Shown: piece by piece, positions 20,971 to 31,300 of the stretch
How positions within the stretch are numbered: the stretch's first letter is position 1
Layout: each line of letters starts with the position of its first letter
Assembly: GCA_026545765.1 (NCBI GenBank)
Contig: CM048843.1
Span: 9,447,501 to 9,511,500 of the forward strand
DNA from: Plantago major
Lineage: Eukaryota; Streptophyta; Magnoliopsida; Lamiales; Plantaginaceae
Direction: 5' to 3'
Length of the DNA stretch: 64,000 nt
Program-made: the position numbers and the translations under genes
The notes under the pieces: generated by a model
The model's input: the letters and a program-made list of their open reading frames with translations, nothing else
The model's database searches: none
Told to the model about the DNA's origin: nothing

Positions 20971-21018
20971 TTTGATGGCTTATTAGTTTGATGGCTTATT
21001 AGTTTGATGGCTTATTAG
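20971..21018. repeat. 16-bp unit repeated three times
   Basis: tttgatggcttattag is perfectly repeated three times in tandem. Confidence 0.95.
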
Positions 21019-21244
21019 TTTGCTTCTTAGTCGTTATTTTCATTTTTTTACTACTTGTTTTGATGATCTAATTAACTGATATGTGTCTTAATTCGAAAGA
21101 GTCCTGTTTGAATCATAGTTTTTTTTACATGATAATATACACAACCGGTTCCTGTTTTTTCTCGCGATGTTCTGAAACTGTACATGTATAAAATGGTGTT
21201 GATCAGTGCACAACTACAATCTGTTTGTTAATAACTAGTTAGAT

Positions 21245-21580
21245 ATGATGGCTTTTTGGTGGAGTGTTGCAAAATTTTTGTGTGATAAAGTTGCATCTAG
21301 AAATATAATTGATTTACCGAGTTTGAAGACATGCAGGATCAACATACTAGCCTTTGCTTGGCCGTTTCGCTCGAAATATTATTCTGAACTGCAAAAGCAA
21401 TATTGTTCTGAAATGTTTCCTTGTCTGTTTGATTTTCTCGCCATGGCTAATGATTTGCCACGACAACTGGAAGTCGATATGTTCTGTAACATGAGTGAAC
21501 TGGCAATCCGTCTATTCTCAGAGATGACCATCTCTTGAGCAGTTGTGCTTCTTATTTCTAGCTGTAACATGGTATTGTGC
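21245..21580 (+). pseudogene. F-box/LRR gene fragment (exon-3-like)
   Basis: The reading LPRQLEVDMFCNMSELAIRL matches LARRLAVDVFCNVRKLTISL in exon 3 of the F-box gene at 24673-24837, and the following nucleotides (ttgtgcttcttatttctag) continue the match. It is cut short by a stop at 21536. Another piece of the same locally duplicated family. Confidence 0.6.
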
Positions 21581-22531
21581 TTCATGGATCAAGTGCCTTG
21601 GTCATTTCTATTGGTTCTAGACTTCTAGGATATATGACGAGCTTTTGTCACTTAAAAAGGGTTAGGAAAGTGGGTTCATAAATTGATCATTTTAAGTCTT
21701 GATTATCTTATTCCACACTTTGGCTTGTGTTCTGGAAATAGTTGGAAATTTTATTTGAGCCAAGTACGCAACGCGGAAACGGGCATTTACTTTCCTCTTT
21801 CCTAAATTGGAGATAAAATTATTGCAATTTATTTTTTCAGCATTAAGTGCTTACCTCTTATTATATATTCGTCATCTCACATTCCAGAGACCAATCTTCA
21901 GTTTCACAGGAGGCGCCGCCGCCGTTGTCTTCACTGGTGCTACACAGTAAGGTTCAACAAAATCGATCATATCATTTTAAATTTACCTTCCTGATTAGGC
22001 TTTTCTCATGCTAGATTTTCGTTTTTCGCAAGTCAATTGTAGCCTTTTCAGTTTGAGTTTTGTTTGCTTCATTTTTTCTGACCTACACCTTTTCATTTTT
22101 ATTGTTTTTGCTTTGTTTTGTTGGTTTAGATCTGCCTAGGACATCAACTTTTGAACTCTTTTCTGATTTGTATCTCTTTTATTCTCCTCATAGTAAAAAT
22201 TTTATGGCAGTCAAATTGGTTTTGTAGCCATTGTAGTTATCCTTTTGATTGCTTCATCTAACATGTACTGTCCTCTCTCTCTCTCTTCAGTTTATTGTTT
22301 TTGGAACTTTCACTTTGTATGAAACTGAACTAGGCACGTGCATAGTCGTATACAACCACTCTTTTGCATTTCTAGTTGAATTGTTGGCAGTGTAAATTTC
22401 ATAATTAGCATATGTTATTTCTATTTTTATTTGTCTTCGTCTAATCTAACATGTACTGTCCTTTCCAATTTTCATGTAGATTCTTTCAGAGTCTTCCATA
22501 GTTTCCCCAGTGAAAGTCTTCCCTCCAACAG
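21581..22531. other. Probable 5' leader and introns of the F-box gene
   Basis: No long ORF. Two exon-like blocks have acceptor and donor sites: about 21889-21946 (after cattccag, ending ACA|GTAAGG) and about 22470-22574 (after catgtag, ending AAAG|GTGACC). The second contains the proposed start codon at 22532. Both could be 5'-UTR exons. Confidence 0.35.
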
Positions 22532-25217
22532 ATGGACAGTCAGAATTATGCACCCTCTTCCCAGTGTAACAAAGGTGACCTTCAATGAAGCATCTTTAAT
22601 AGTTTCAATTTATTCTTCTTTCCCTCGTTTGTTTAGGCTATTCTGTGGGGACTTGTGGAGACACAAGGTTTCTTCATACTTCTCACTTCATTAATCGATT
22701 TATTGCAAATTAAGCATGCTTCTCTATTGTTATGGAGGAGAATTAGTTCTTTTCTTTATGGGTTAGATTCAGGTTTTCAATTTACAGTTTAGCAAATTGA
22801 TTATTTCATGTTTAAAACATCTTCATTGCATAGGTCATTAGTGCATTTGCCTGAGTTCAGTGTGTTTAGATGGCTTTAATTTGTAGAAATATTGGCAATA
22901 TAGTAAAAGCAAACACACAACATGGTTTGAATACCTCGAAAGATCTGATTTGTGCGGATCCTTTAAGGCTTCGTTCCATCAAACATTTACAAGAGTCATT
23001 TCCTTATATTTGCAAGCTTATTTCCTTGCGTGGGTGGAACCAAACATGTAAAATTAATAATGCCTTTTTTTACAGTTGAATTTAAAAGATTGAGATCAAA
23101 TTCAAGAATACAACTAAGAGTGGTATTCTCCGATGTTTCTTGTACATTCTAATGACATGAATCTCGAAAATAATGCAAACCGATGTATGTTTGTTTTTAT
23201 TCCAACTTATAACAGCACACACCAAACTTTAACTGTACTATTAGAAAGGAATAACCAAGAACAAAACAGTAGATATATGCAATCTTCTGAAAACTATCCC
23301 TAGTAAATGCAGAAAACTTTTGGAACCCTCCTGCTGTGAACTCCACCTCAAATGTTAACTGTCTCTATACACAGCTCACACACTCTTAAGTCTTAAGATT
23401 TTTTTTACAATTGCTAAATTCAGACCAGAGCCTTTCCAGCAACAGTCCATATAACAAGGAACAAGATAAAGATTTCAAAGCATCATTAAGCAAAATGAGA
23501 GCAGAGTATGAACACCTTCCTGCTATATTGGACCAGTTCCTTAGTATTGACAAAGAACGTTTTACCTGAGGAACTGATATCACATGTATAATTTCTTTGT
23601 ATTTCTCAGATTTATCTATGAAATTTGTTGGCCGCATCCACACACCTAGGCAAAAGAATGTTGGGCTAGGGTCTTCTTCTTCTTCAAATAAGCATCTGGC
23701 TGGAGAATCTGATGATTGGCTAAGTGAATTTCCTCCGGACATTCAGAGGAATATCCTGTCTTTCCTCCCAACAATTGATGCGGCAAGAACAGATTTTACG
23801 TCCAAAACATGGAGAACTACATGGAATTCTGTACCTAAACTCATATTTGAATATTATCAGTTTCTTGGAATATATAACCGAATTGTTCAAAAGCGTGGTA
23901 CATTTGTAAGATTCGTCAATCATGCTCTTACATGCCACGACAAATCAGACGTCAACGTATTTGAACTATGGCTGTGGCCTTCCCTTGATGATAGTATTTT
24001 ATCTACGATCGGTGGATCATGTTTGCCTTAGAGCACAATGTTCAGCACCTTGTTCTATTCGGAAAGGTTGGCAATGGAACGATGCAATATAGTTTATTCT
24101 CGTGCCAGTCCATTGTCAAGTTGGAGTTGGCAATAGAAGGTTATGTTGTAACATGGCCTGAAACATGCACACTCCCAAATCTTAGGAAGTTAAAGCTCAA
24201 ATTTTTGGTGTTTCACCAAGCATCGCGATGAGATTTGTTTTCATGTTGCCCTGCTCTGGAAAGGCTGTCACTTTGTTTCTGTGACGTGACAAGGTTCAAA
24301 ACTCTCCCTGTGACTGCTCCAAAATTGACAGAGCTTATGATGTGTAATTGTCCAGGGATGGCAGCCTGTTCACTTAGCTTTGAAACTAATGCTCTTTCCA
24401 AATTCATATACATTAGTCTTGAAGAAAGTGAAATCGAGTTAGTTCCTACACAGCTGTTCGGATTGGTCATTTCTGCTCGAAGAATTTGCGTGCAGCATCA
24501 AAGCAATGCTATTTTGACTAGTTCAGTGATTGAAGTCACCAGGGAGCTCTTCAAGGCCAGATACATTCCGTTTAACAGTTGGCTCGTTCAGGTAACTATT
24601 TATTTTCTTACACAATGGTGCATCATATGTGTATATTCTATTCACTTAGAATGTATCCTTGTTGGCTTTCAGTCTCTCTCCTCGACTCGTGATTTGGCAA
24701 GACGACTGGCTGTTGATGTATTCTGTAACGTCAGGAAACTGACCATTAGTCTACGGTCAGATACGGCAAATGTTAGAACAGTACTGCTTCTTATTTCCAG
24801 ATGCATATTCGTCTCTATGGTTTCCTTGAAGCTTGAGGTAACAAAGCAGGGCTCATCTGATGTTTTCTTTCTCTATATTTTAATGATCGTAATGTTTTAA
24901 CTCATTTTGCATTTTCTTTCATTTACCAGAGTTCATTCATAAGGGAAACTTTTGACTTGCTAGGCTTCTATCAAGATTTGAGAAATCTATGTATTAGCAG
25001 AAGCTTTGGCGAGCTAAAGTGTATCTCGATACGTGGTTTTGAAGGAAGTCACATAGAGTTGGCCATGGTCAGATTTTTGCTTGCTCATACACCGAAGCTT
25101 CATATGCTGTTTTTGCACGAGAACGTTTTGATGGCAATGAAAGATCAGAAGATTATTGAATACATACTTCACTTATATGAGAAAGCTTCTCCTAATGCAG
25201 GTGTCCAATTTTGCTGA
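22532..25217 (+). pseudogene. F-box/LRR/FBD protein gene, four coding exons with two lesions
   Basis: Proposed coding exons are 22532-22574, 23610-24591, 24673-24837 and 24930-25217, all with GT-AG introns in consistent phase (1, 0, 0). Exon 1 encodes MDSQNYAPSSQCNK. Exon 2 carries the F-box (DDWLSEFPPDIQRNILSFLP) and leucine-rich parts (CPALERLSL). Exon 4 ends in an FBD-like segment (GFEGSHIELAMVRFLLAHTP). Such proteins are SCF ubiquitin-ligase substrate receptors. The frame shifts by one base near 24000, just before RWIMFALEHNV, and an in-frame TGA lies at 24229-24231. Without these the protein would be about 490 aa, typical for plant F-box/FBD proteins. Either a young pseudogene or two sequence errors. 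Fragments of relatives lie at 14755, 15490 and 21245. Confidence 0.78.
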
Positions 25218-25567
25218 TCTTTGGGCATTAAATTCTCTCATCAGAGCAAAACAGGAGCCAAATGAGAACAATATTAAACAATTATTTAATTTGCTCCTAT
25301 TGTTGATTTTATATCATCAGACATTGTATTTTTTTGGTTGATCAGTGTTCATTTGTAACCCCTGGATGAAACTTTTCTCTATGTATACATGGAACATAGT
25401 TGGGTATGTTTGCATATTTCATGTGCTGCTTTTTCCTGGTTACAGTGTGCAAGTCTCTATGGTTTCTGTGAAATTCTCCAAGTATTCTAATCCATCATTC
25501 TCAACTAGATACAATTACATTTTGAAACATACATGCATGTTATCATTGCGTAGATCAGATAGCCAAG

Positions 25568-25887
25568 TCATGCAGTAACAACTGTTAGGCCCTGAGGACC
25601 AGTGATGCAACATCCTCCCTGTGCATATCCATGATCAATGCAGGCTCCGTTGCAATCCTTAAACTCCGCACATGGTCCGATGTACTTGAGGAATCGCATG
25701 CCCATTGCTGATTTCGCACGCAAAGTAATAAGTATCAATCATCATACATATTGCGGCGGGGGGGGGGGGGGGGAAGAAGAAGAATACTAATATGAGATAT
25801 ATTACCTGAATTAGGACACAAAGTCAAGCAAAGGAGACCAACCAAAAACAATGTTGCAAGTGAAAATGCAGCTTTCTTGGTCCCCAT
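25568..25887 (-). CDS. Small secreted cysteine-rich (defensin-like/LCR-type) peptide
   Basis: Exon 1 (25887-25806) encodes MGTKKAAFSLATLFLVGLLC, a clear signal peptide, and ends at a CAG|GTAAT donor. The intron (25805-25708) contains a long C-run on this strand. Exon 2 (25707-25568) begins after AAATCAG and encodes a mature part with GPCAEFKDCNGAC and GYAQGGCC, spacing C-x5-C-x3-C-x9-C-C, then a TGA stop. Signal-peptide exon plus one cysteine-rich exon is the standard layout of plant DEFL/LCR genes. The total is about 73 aa, and the C-terminal end (GLTVVTA) lacks the final cysteines I would expect, so it may be truncated or a divergent subtype. Such peptides act outside the cell in defence or signalling; the role here is unknown. 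Confidence 0.68.
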
Positions 25888-26046
25888 TGCTGTACGCAAA
25901 ATTATTCAGTTCTTTTATCTGATAATAATGAGAGAGAGATGAGAAGATAAAGCCAATTTTTGTCTCTTCTTATAACATTGGAATATGCAGAGGTAGCACA
26001 AAATAATTGATAATTTGAATAACTCTTAAAACTATATGTAATATAT

Positions 26047-26395
26047 TGTCATATGACAAGAGTATGAAAACTCATGTCTTGACCCCACCACTCTCCTCGA
26101 GAGTCCCTGCGGTCCTCCGAGGCCAATTAAGCATCCGAGGCATCAAACCTCACATAACAAAACGGGCCCACCTCTAGGCATCGAGTGCCTCGAGCTGAAG
26201 GTGTAGCGCCTCGATAAGCTCACGCTACAGTGCCACCTGCTGGTTAAAAAGGACCATTAAGGTTGCCTATATAAAGGAGGCATCATTAAGCATTAATGAC
26301 CAATGATGAATAGAGACTTTGACACATTACACTCACATATTAAGAAGATTAGAAGTTAGGATTTGTCTAACTCTTCTCTTAGTTACTCTATACTT
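26047..26395 (+). mobile_element. LTR fragment of a Gypsy element
   Basis: Starts TGTCATATGACAAGAG and contains a TATA box (CCTATATAAAGG near 26271) in CTCGAG/CCGAGG-rich sequence like that of the adjacent Tat pol fragment. It lacks a 3' end and runs directly into the inverted pol fragment near 26390. Confidence 0.5.
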
Positions 26396-27420
26396 ACGTT
26401 AGTTTGGTCCTTTATTTCATACTCACCCGTGAACTGTTTTACTACCAACTGGGAGTCCGTTTCGATTTCGATTTCTTTGGCCATGACTCCTCGAGCCATT
26501 TTCAGACCCCCTAGGATAGCTTCATACTCTGCCTCATTGTTGGTGATCTTGAATCTTAGGCTTACTGCATATTCCATTTTAGCTCCCTCGGGTCGGGGCT
26601 TCTGAGGTATATTCCTGCTCCTCCTTGCCCCGCTGTTGCGGATCCGTCTATTTGTAACAACCAAGAAGTCTGTTTTTTTGGCGCTTTTGGGATCATCTAT
26701 TAGCCACACTTGGCAAAGTGCCCTACTTGGAGGTGGGGGAAGCCAATCCATGGTTTGTGGATCTCTTGGCGCCTCGATGTCGAGTACTATGCTTTCTCTC
26801 GAGACATTGCTGATGCATACAACATGGGGCATCTCCCTCGGCATTACAGCTTCTAGCTCCATCGCAATTGGGTCCTCGGGAATATTTTCCATCGCCGGTT
26901 TTTCGAACACAATTAGCAACTCAGGAGGAGCCTTTTCCTCTGTTTTTGAGGGATAATCTGCGAGAAAATCGGCAATAACTTGTGCTTTCTTGGCCGAAGG
27001 CCCTTAGAACTCGATTTTATGCTCTCCCATTCCGAGGGCCCATTTTGCTATTTTTTCGGATCTCTCTGGATTATGAAAAACCTGCCGCAGCGGCTGGCTA
27101 GTGAGTACTATGATTACATGTGACTGGAAGTAAGGCTTCAACCTTCTCGCAGTGCTCACCAGGCAGCGCGCATATTTTTCAATTTCCAAGTACTTGACCT
27201 CTAGCTTGGTGAGGGTTCGGCTGAGATAATACACGGGACAATGATTGTTTCCCTCGATTCTAACTAGGACGGAACTGATTGCCTCGAGCGAGACTGCCAA
27301 GTATAGATAGAGTGGTTCTCCTTCGGCTGGTTTTGCCAATAATGGTGCGTTGGTGAGGTATCGCTTCAACTCCTCGAATGCATCGCGGCACTCCTGCGTC
27401 CACTCAAATTTCTCATTTTT
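26390..27420 (-). pseudogene. Tat-type Gypsy pol fragment (RT end, RNase H, second RNase H)
   Basis: Reading on the minus strand from 27420: KFEWTQECRDAFEELKRYL and LLAKPAEGEPLYLYLAVS of the RT/RNase H connection, PVYYLSRTLT of the first RNase H, then past a stop near 27004 a second, archaeal-type RNase H with KITNNEAEYEAILGGLKMA and ETDSQLVVKQFTGEYEIKD. Two RNase H domains mark the Tat lineage. It is truncated on both sides, fused to an LRR gene fragment at 27421 and to an LTR piece in the opposite orientation at about 26390. Distinct in sequence from the Tat element at 27713. Confidence 0.85.
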
Positions 27421-27690
27421 TCAAGTGAAACTATTGTTTCGGAGACGCAAGGTTGTAAGTTGTGGTAATACATCGAACCAAGTTGGAATTTCCCCTGTGA
27501 AGTTATTCATCCTGAAATCAATAACTTGCAATCTTCGCAGCCGAGACATTTCTTGAGGCAGGCTTCCTTGAAAGCTATTGTAGCTCAAGTTAATCGAAGC
27601 AATGAACGAGAGGTTCCCTATTTTCGGAGGCAAGTTTCCAGCGACTCCCATGGCCCGATCTACCTTTCTGTCGGTTTCGTTTTCCCATTC
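27421..27690 (-). pseudogene. LRR receptor-like protein gene fragment
   Basis: The minus strand encodes about three plant-type leucine-rich repeats: NLPPKIGNLSFIASINLSYN, SFQGSLPQEMSRLRRLQVID and GEIPTWFDVLPQLTTLRLRN. The LxxLxxLxLxxNxFxGxxP pattern is that of extracellular LRR receptor kinases or receptor-like proteins. It stops at the Tat fragment on one side and at a CACTA-like terminus (27690) on the other, with no kinase domain in view. Confidence 0.8.
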
Positions 27691-27712
27691 ACTACAAGAA
27701 ATTTTTGAACGG

Positions 27713-28362
27713 TGTTGACACGGACATGTGTCCAATCCGTTAAGGGCGTCATAGAGCGTGTCCTAGAGCGCATCAAGGCTGAGATAGCCAATCCAATGCT
27801 AGTCCGACCTTCAAATGGTCCGACCTAAGGGAAACCATCCCAGGTCAACTAGTATTTACAAGTCAACATACTTTCTCAGCTGGGTCTGACCAAGCTAGGT
27901 GAATGACTTTGGAACCTGACAAATGGTCACATGGTCCTTCCAAGTACCACAAACTGTCAGTCCTAGGATGCCAAACGGACCGGACGAGGGAATTTCGGAT
28001 GCCACCATCGCATTAAGACCAAACGTATATAACAGAACCACTGAGATACTTCCGTGGAACTCTAGGCTCGGATGCCGTGAGTTACCTAAGGATAGATCAA
28101 CCAAGCAGACAGATCTGTCTGAAGGACTTACACGGACCCAACGCGTATGAACAAAGACTCTCGAGGAAAGGTCCAAACTACCCTCCCAGGCCCATTAATT
28201 AGTATTGGATTACTGTTCACTATTGGGCCATGGGCTTGGTGTCCAAAACTGATGCATACACCTTGCATCATCTTGTGAGTCACCTCATAAGCATATGTAA
28301 CTATAAATACAGCACAAGGTCCAAGACCTTAGGGTAAGTCACAAGTCCTAAGGGGCAATCTC
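27713..28362 (+). repeat. 5' LTR of the Tat element, truncated
   Basis: Matches the right LTR from TGTTGA through caatctccaag, including TATA (ctataaatacagcac), and then departs. The final ~270 bp of the LTR seen at 41670-41938 and the primer site are missing. Confidence 0.88.
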
Positions 28363-28493
28363 CAAGTGACCTCGGATTAAGAGGATCTAAGGACCTTCCT
28401 ATAAATACAGCACAAGGTCCAAGACCTTAGGGTACCGTCGAGCATTTGGTAGAAATTATACAGAGGGAACAAGAGGATCTAAGGACCTTCCTA
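28299..28493. repeat. Two interleaved direct repeats at the LTR/gag junction
   Basis: Repeat A (36 bp, ctataaatacagcacaagg...) lies at 28301-28336 and 28399-28434. Repeat B (23 bp, aagaggatctaaggacc...) lies at 28379-28401 and 28471-28493. The order is A-B-A-B, with B and the second A overlapping by three bases (cta). Confidence 0.92.
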
Positions 28494-29051
28494 GATCGCT
28501 TTCACGCGGAAGGTCTTCGAGTTGAACCACACAGTATTAAGGAACGGGTCCGTCACCTGTATGCTAATACTTTCTAGTCAGGAAGTGAGGAGTGAAAAGC
28601 ATTTGGATGACATCTGTGAAGAAGTGATGTATGGAGAGGAGTACCGACGGAATGTTCCGGTGAGAGAAGGATCCAAGAAGGGAAAGGAGCCAGTAAAACA
28701 AGAGCACCGCCCTAATAAGTTTGATCTGAGGAAGGATCACAGAGATAAGGGCTTCCACAGAGAAAGGAGTCCGCCAAGGAGATATGCGGATTATACCCGT
28801 CTCAATAGACCAAGATCCGACATCTTGGCAACTATCATTGAGAAGAAGCTGGATGTCCAATGGCCAAAGCCCTCTTAGAACAACCGGAAGAATAAGAATG
28901 CAAAGGGGTACTGCAAGTTCCACAAGTGTCGTGGTCATGAGACGGACGATTGCATTCAACTGAAAACGGAGGTTGAACATTTGATAAGAGAGGGAAAACT
29001 GGAAGAGCACATCTATACGGATGAGCCTTCTAGACGTGATAAGACGGAATG
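28437..29051 (+). pseudogene. Tat gag, C-terminal part
   Basis: The reading EHLVEIIQREQEDLRTFLDR resembles the end of a retrotransposon gag domain and is followed by a stop near 28577. It then continues through a basic stretch (RERSPPRRYADYTR) to a zinc-knuckle-like motif, CKFHKCRGHETDDC (about 28912-28953), typical of Tat/Athila gag. Stops at 28577, 28878 and 29052 show decay. The N-terminal gag is absent through the same deletion that removed the primer site. Confidence 0.75.
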
Positions 29052-29097
29052 AAAAAGGCATGATAGAGCTATAGAGCCGCCACCTCGTCCTCTATCC

Positions 29098-29960
29098 TTG
29101 CCACCTCCGCCACCCAAACATCCGTCTCGCACGGACCGACACCCATACAGGTACGATGATGACGTTGAAATGGAGAACCCTCCATACAGCGGAGTGATCA
29201 ATGCCATAGTGGGCGGACCAACTGGGGGCGATAGTAGGAACGCAAGAGAGCGGACAGCTCAGAATCTTCGGAACAATGATAGATCATATGCTGCTCCAGC
29301 GATTCGAGGGACAAACGCCATATCATTTGATGATAGCGAGATCCCTCCTCCTACGGCAGGAGGAGAAGACATTGACGGTCCGGATGTTCCGCTGGTGATT
29401 TCTTTAACCATTGTGACTTATCGAGTGAATAAAATCCTGGTGGATACGGGGAGTTCCTCGAACATCATATCCAAAAGGACAATAGACCAGATGGATCTGG
29501 GAAGAATCCGATATGAGAGAGTCAACACCTCCATACTAGGGTTTGGAGGAGGAACTGTCCGCCCCTAGGGAGTGTCATGCTTCACGTTTCACTTGGGACA
29601 CACCCCGCAAGAGTGACACAGCTAGTCCGATTTGTAGTGGTGGATCAAACTTTCGACTACAATGCCATCTTTGGACGTCCGAGACTTAATCAATTCCGAG
29701 CTATTTCCTCCACTCTTCATAATAGGATGAAGTTTCCGACCCCATGTGGAGTTGGAGAGGAAGTGAGGAACATCCGAGAAGCTTGGGAGTGTTACATTAT
29801 GTCCACAAGGAGAGCATCTGCGCCCGTGTTGACAGTCGCGGTGACTTCTGATCCGCCAGTTGTTCTTCCATAAAAAAAAGAGAGTCCGCACATTGGAGTA
29901 GGGAGCCAGAAGGACAAGTTTCCGAAAACTGCACGAATCGATCCTCATGAAACTCTCAAT
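29098..29960 (+). pseudogene. Tat aspartic protease region
   Basis: Reading KILVDTGSSSNIISKRTI has the catalytic Asp-Thr-Gly, followed by ILGFGGGTVRP and then, after a TAG at about 29566, by VVDQTFDYNAIFGRPRLNQF, the usual Gypsy protease C-terminal FGRP motif. It processes gag-pol in active elements. It is broken by the stop and small frame changes. Confidence 0.8.
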
Positions 29961-30589
29961 GAAGTGAGCTTGTTGTTGGAAGCCCGGACAAGAAGACTAG
30001 AATCGGAACAGAAATGAATGCAGGGGTGGAAATGAAGCTCATTGCTTGTCTCCGAGATAATAGTGATGTGTTTGCTTGGAGTACTAATGACCTAAAGGGG
30101 ATAGATCCAAGGATTGTTGTTCACCGTCTGAACATGGATCCCTCGATTAAGTATATCCGTAAAAAAAGAAAGGATTTTGGTCCGATCAAGGATGCCATCA
30201 TATCCGCCGAAGTTGATCGACTCCTGAAAGCGGGGCATATCCACTACAAGAATAACCGGATTTAGGGACGGATAAAATCCGTCCCTAAGTTAGGGACGAA
30301 TCGGTGGTGCTAGAGACGGATAGATCTATCCGTCCCTAGTCCGTCTCTAGTCCGTCCCTAAATAGGGACGGATTACTAATCCGTCCCTATTTAGGGACGG
30401 ATAGAATTATCCATCTCTAAATTTAGAGACGGATAATTCTATCCGTCTCTAATTCGTTGACTAAAAAAAAAAATAAAAATTTAGGGACGGATAGATTTAT
30501 CCGTCCCTAAATTAGGGACGGATAGATCTATCCGTCCCTAAACTATCAGAAACCCTAATTTATAACTCTCTTCCTCCCACATTTACTAA

Positions 30590-30990
30590 CCACTCCTTCT
30601 CTCCCACTCCACCACCACCACTCCACCGCCGTTCGACCACCACTCCACCACCACGGGATCTCCGTCCTCCACCACTCCACCACCTCCACCACCTCCACCG
30701 TACCACCACCTCCACCACCACTCCACCACCACGGGCTCTCCGTCCTCCACCACTTCACCACCTCCACCACCACTCCACCACCTCACCACCACTGTCTCTC
30801 CGTCCACCACCACCTCGACCACCACTGCCTCTTCGTCCACCACGGCCTCTACGTCCACCACCACTCCAACACTGCCTCTCCGTCCACCACCACTCGACCA
30901 CCACTGCCTCTCCGTCCACCACCACGACCACGCTCCCAGATCCACCACCACGACATCTATACTGCCACCCCACCACGAGATCCGTCCACC
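30590..30990. repeat. CCACCA-rich minisatellite within the CACTA element
   Basis: Imperfect repeats of ctccaccaccac and gcctctccgtccaccaccac over about 400 bp. The open frames across it encode only Val/Trp/Gly or Arg/Gly repeats and are not genes. Confidence 0.85.
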
Positions 30991-31099
30991 ACTATCTCCG
31001 GCCAGTCCAACAAGACCCAGATCCAGATCTAGATTTTTTATATTGTATTATTGTAATTTCTTATTTGTATTAATTATTATTAAATGTTGTATATTGTAT

Positions 31100-31300
31100 T
31101 ATTGAATATTGTATGAAATTGTCGGTTTATCCGTATTGAATAAAATTATCAGTTTATGCGTATTGAATAATCGTATACAATTTTCGGTTTATCCGTATTG
31201 AATATTCTTATATAATTGTTGGTTTATCCGAATTGAATAAAATTATCGATTTATCCGTATTGAATATTCGTATAAAATTGTCGAAATATTCGTATTTAAA
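31100..31300. repeat. Imperfect ~40-bp AT-rich tandem repeats in the CACTA element
   Basis: cggtttatccgtattgaata recurs about five times with variants at roughly 40-bp spacing. Confidence 0.75.

Noticed and set aside
22431-22694. Open frame of 87 codons
   Set aside because: No recognisable motif; it overlaps the proposed first coding exon of the F-box gene in another frame.
22870-23079. Open frame of 69 codons starting MALICRNIGN
   Set aside because: It lies in the F-box gene's first intron, with no recognised domain and no splice context. Could be a decayed fragment, but unsupported.
24229-24231. In-frame TGA in the F-box gene as recoded selenocysteine
   Set aside because: Land plants lack selenoprotein synthesis; a nonsense mutation or sequence error is the simple reading.
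30555-30976. Minus-strand Val/Trp/Gly- and Arg/Gly-rich open frames
   Set aside because: They are read-through of the CCACCA minisatellite inside the CACTA element; the composition is wholly explained by the repeat.
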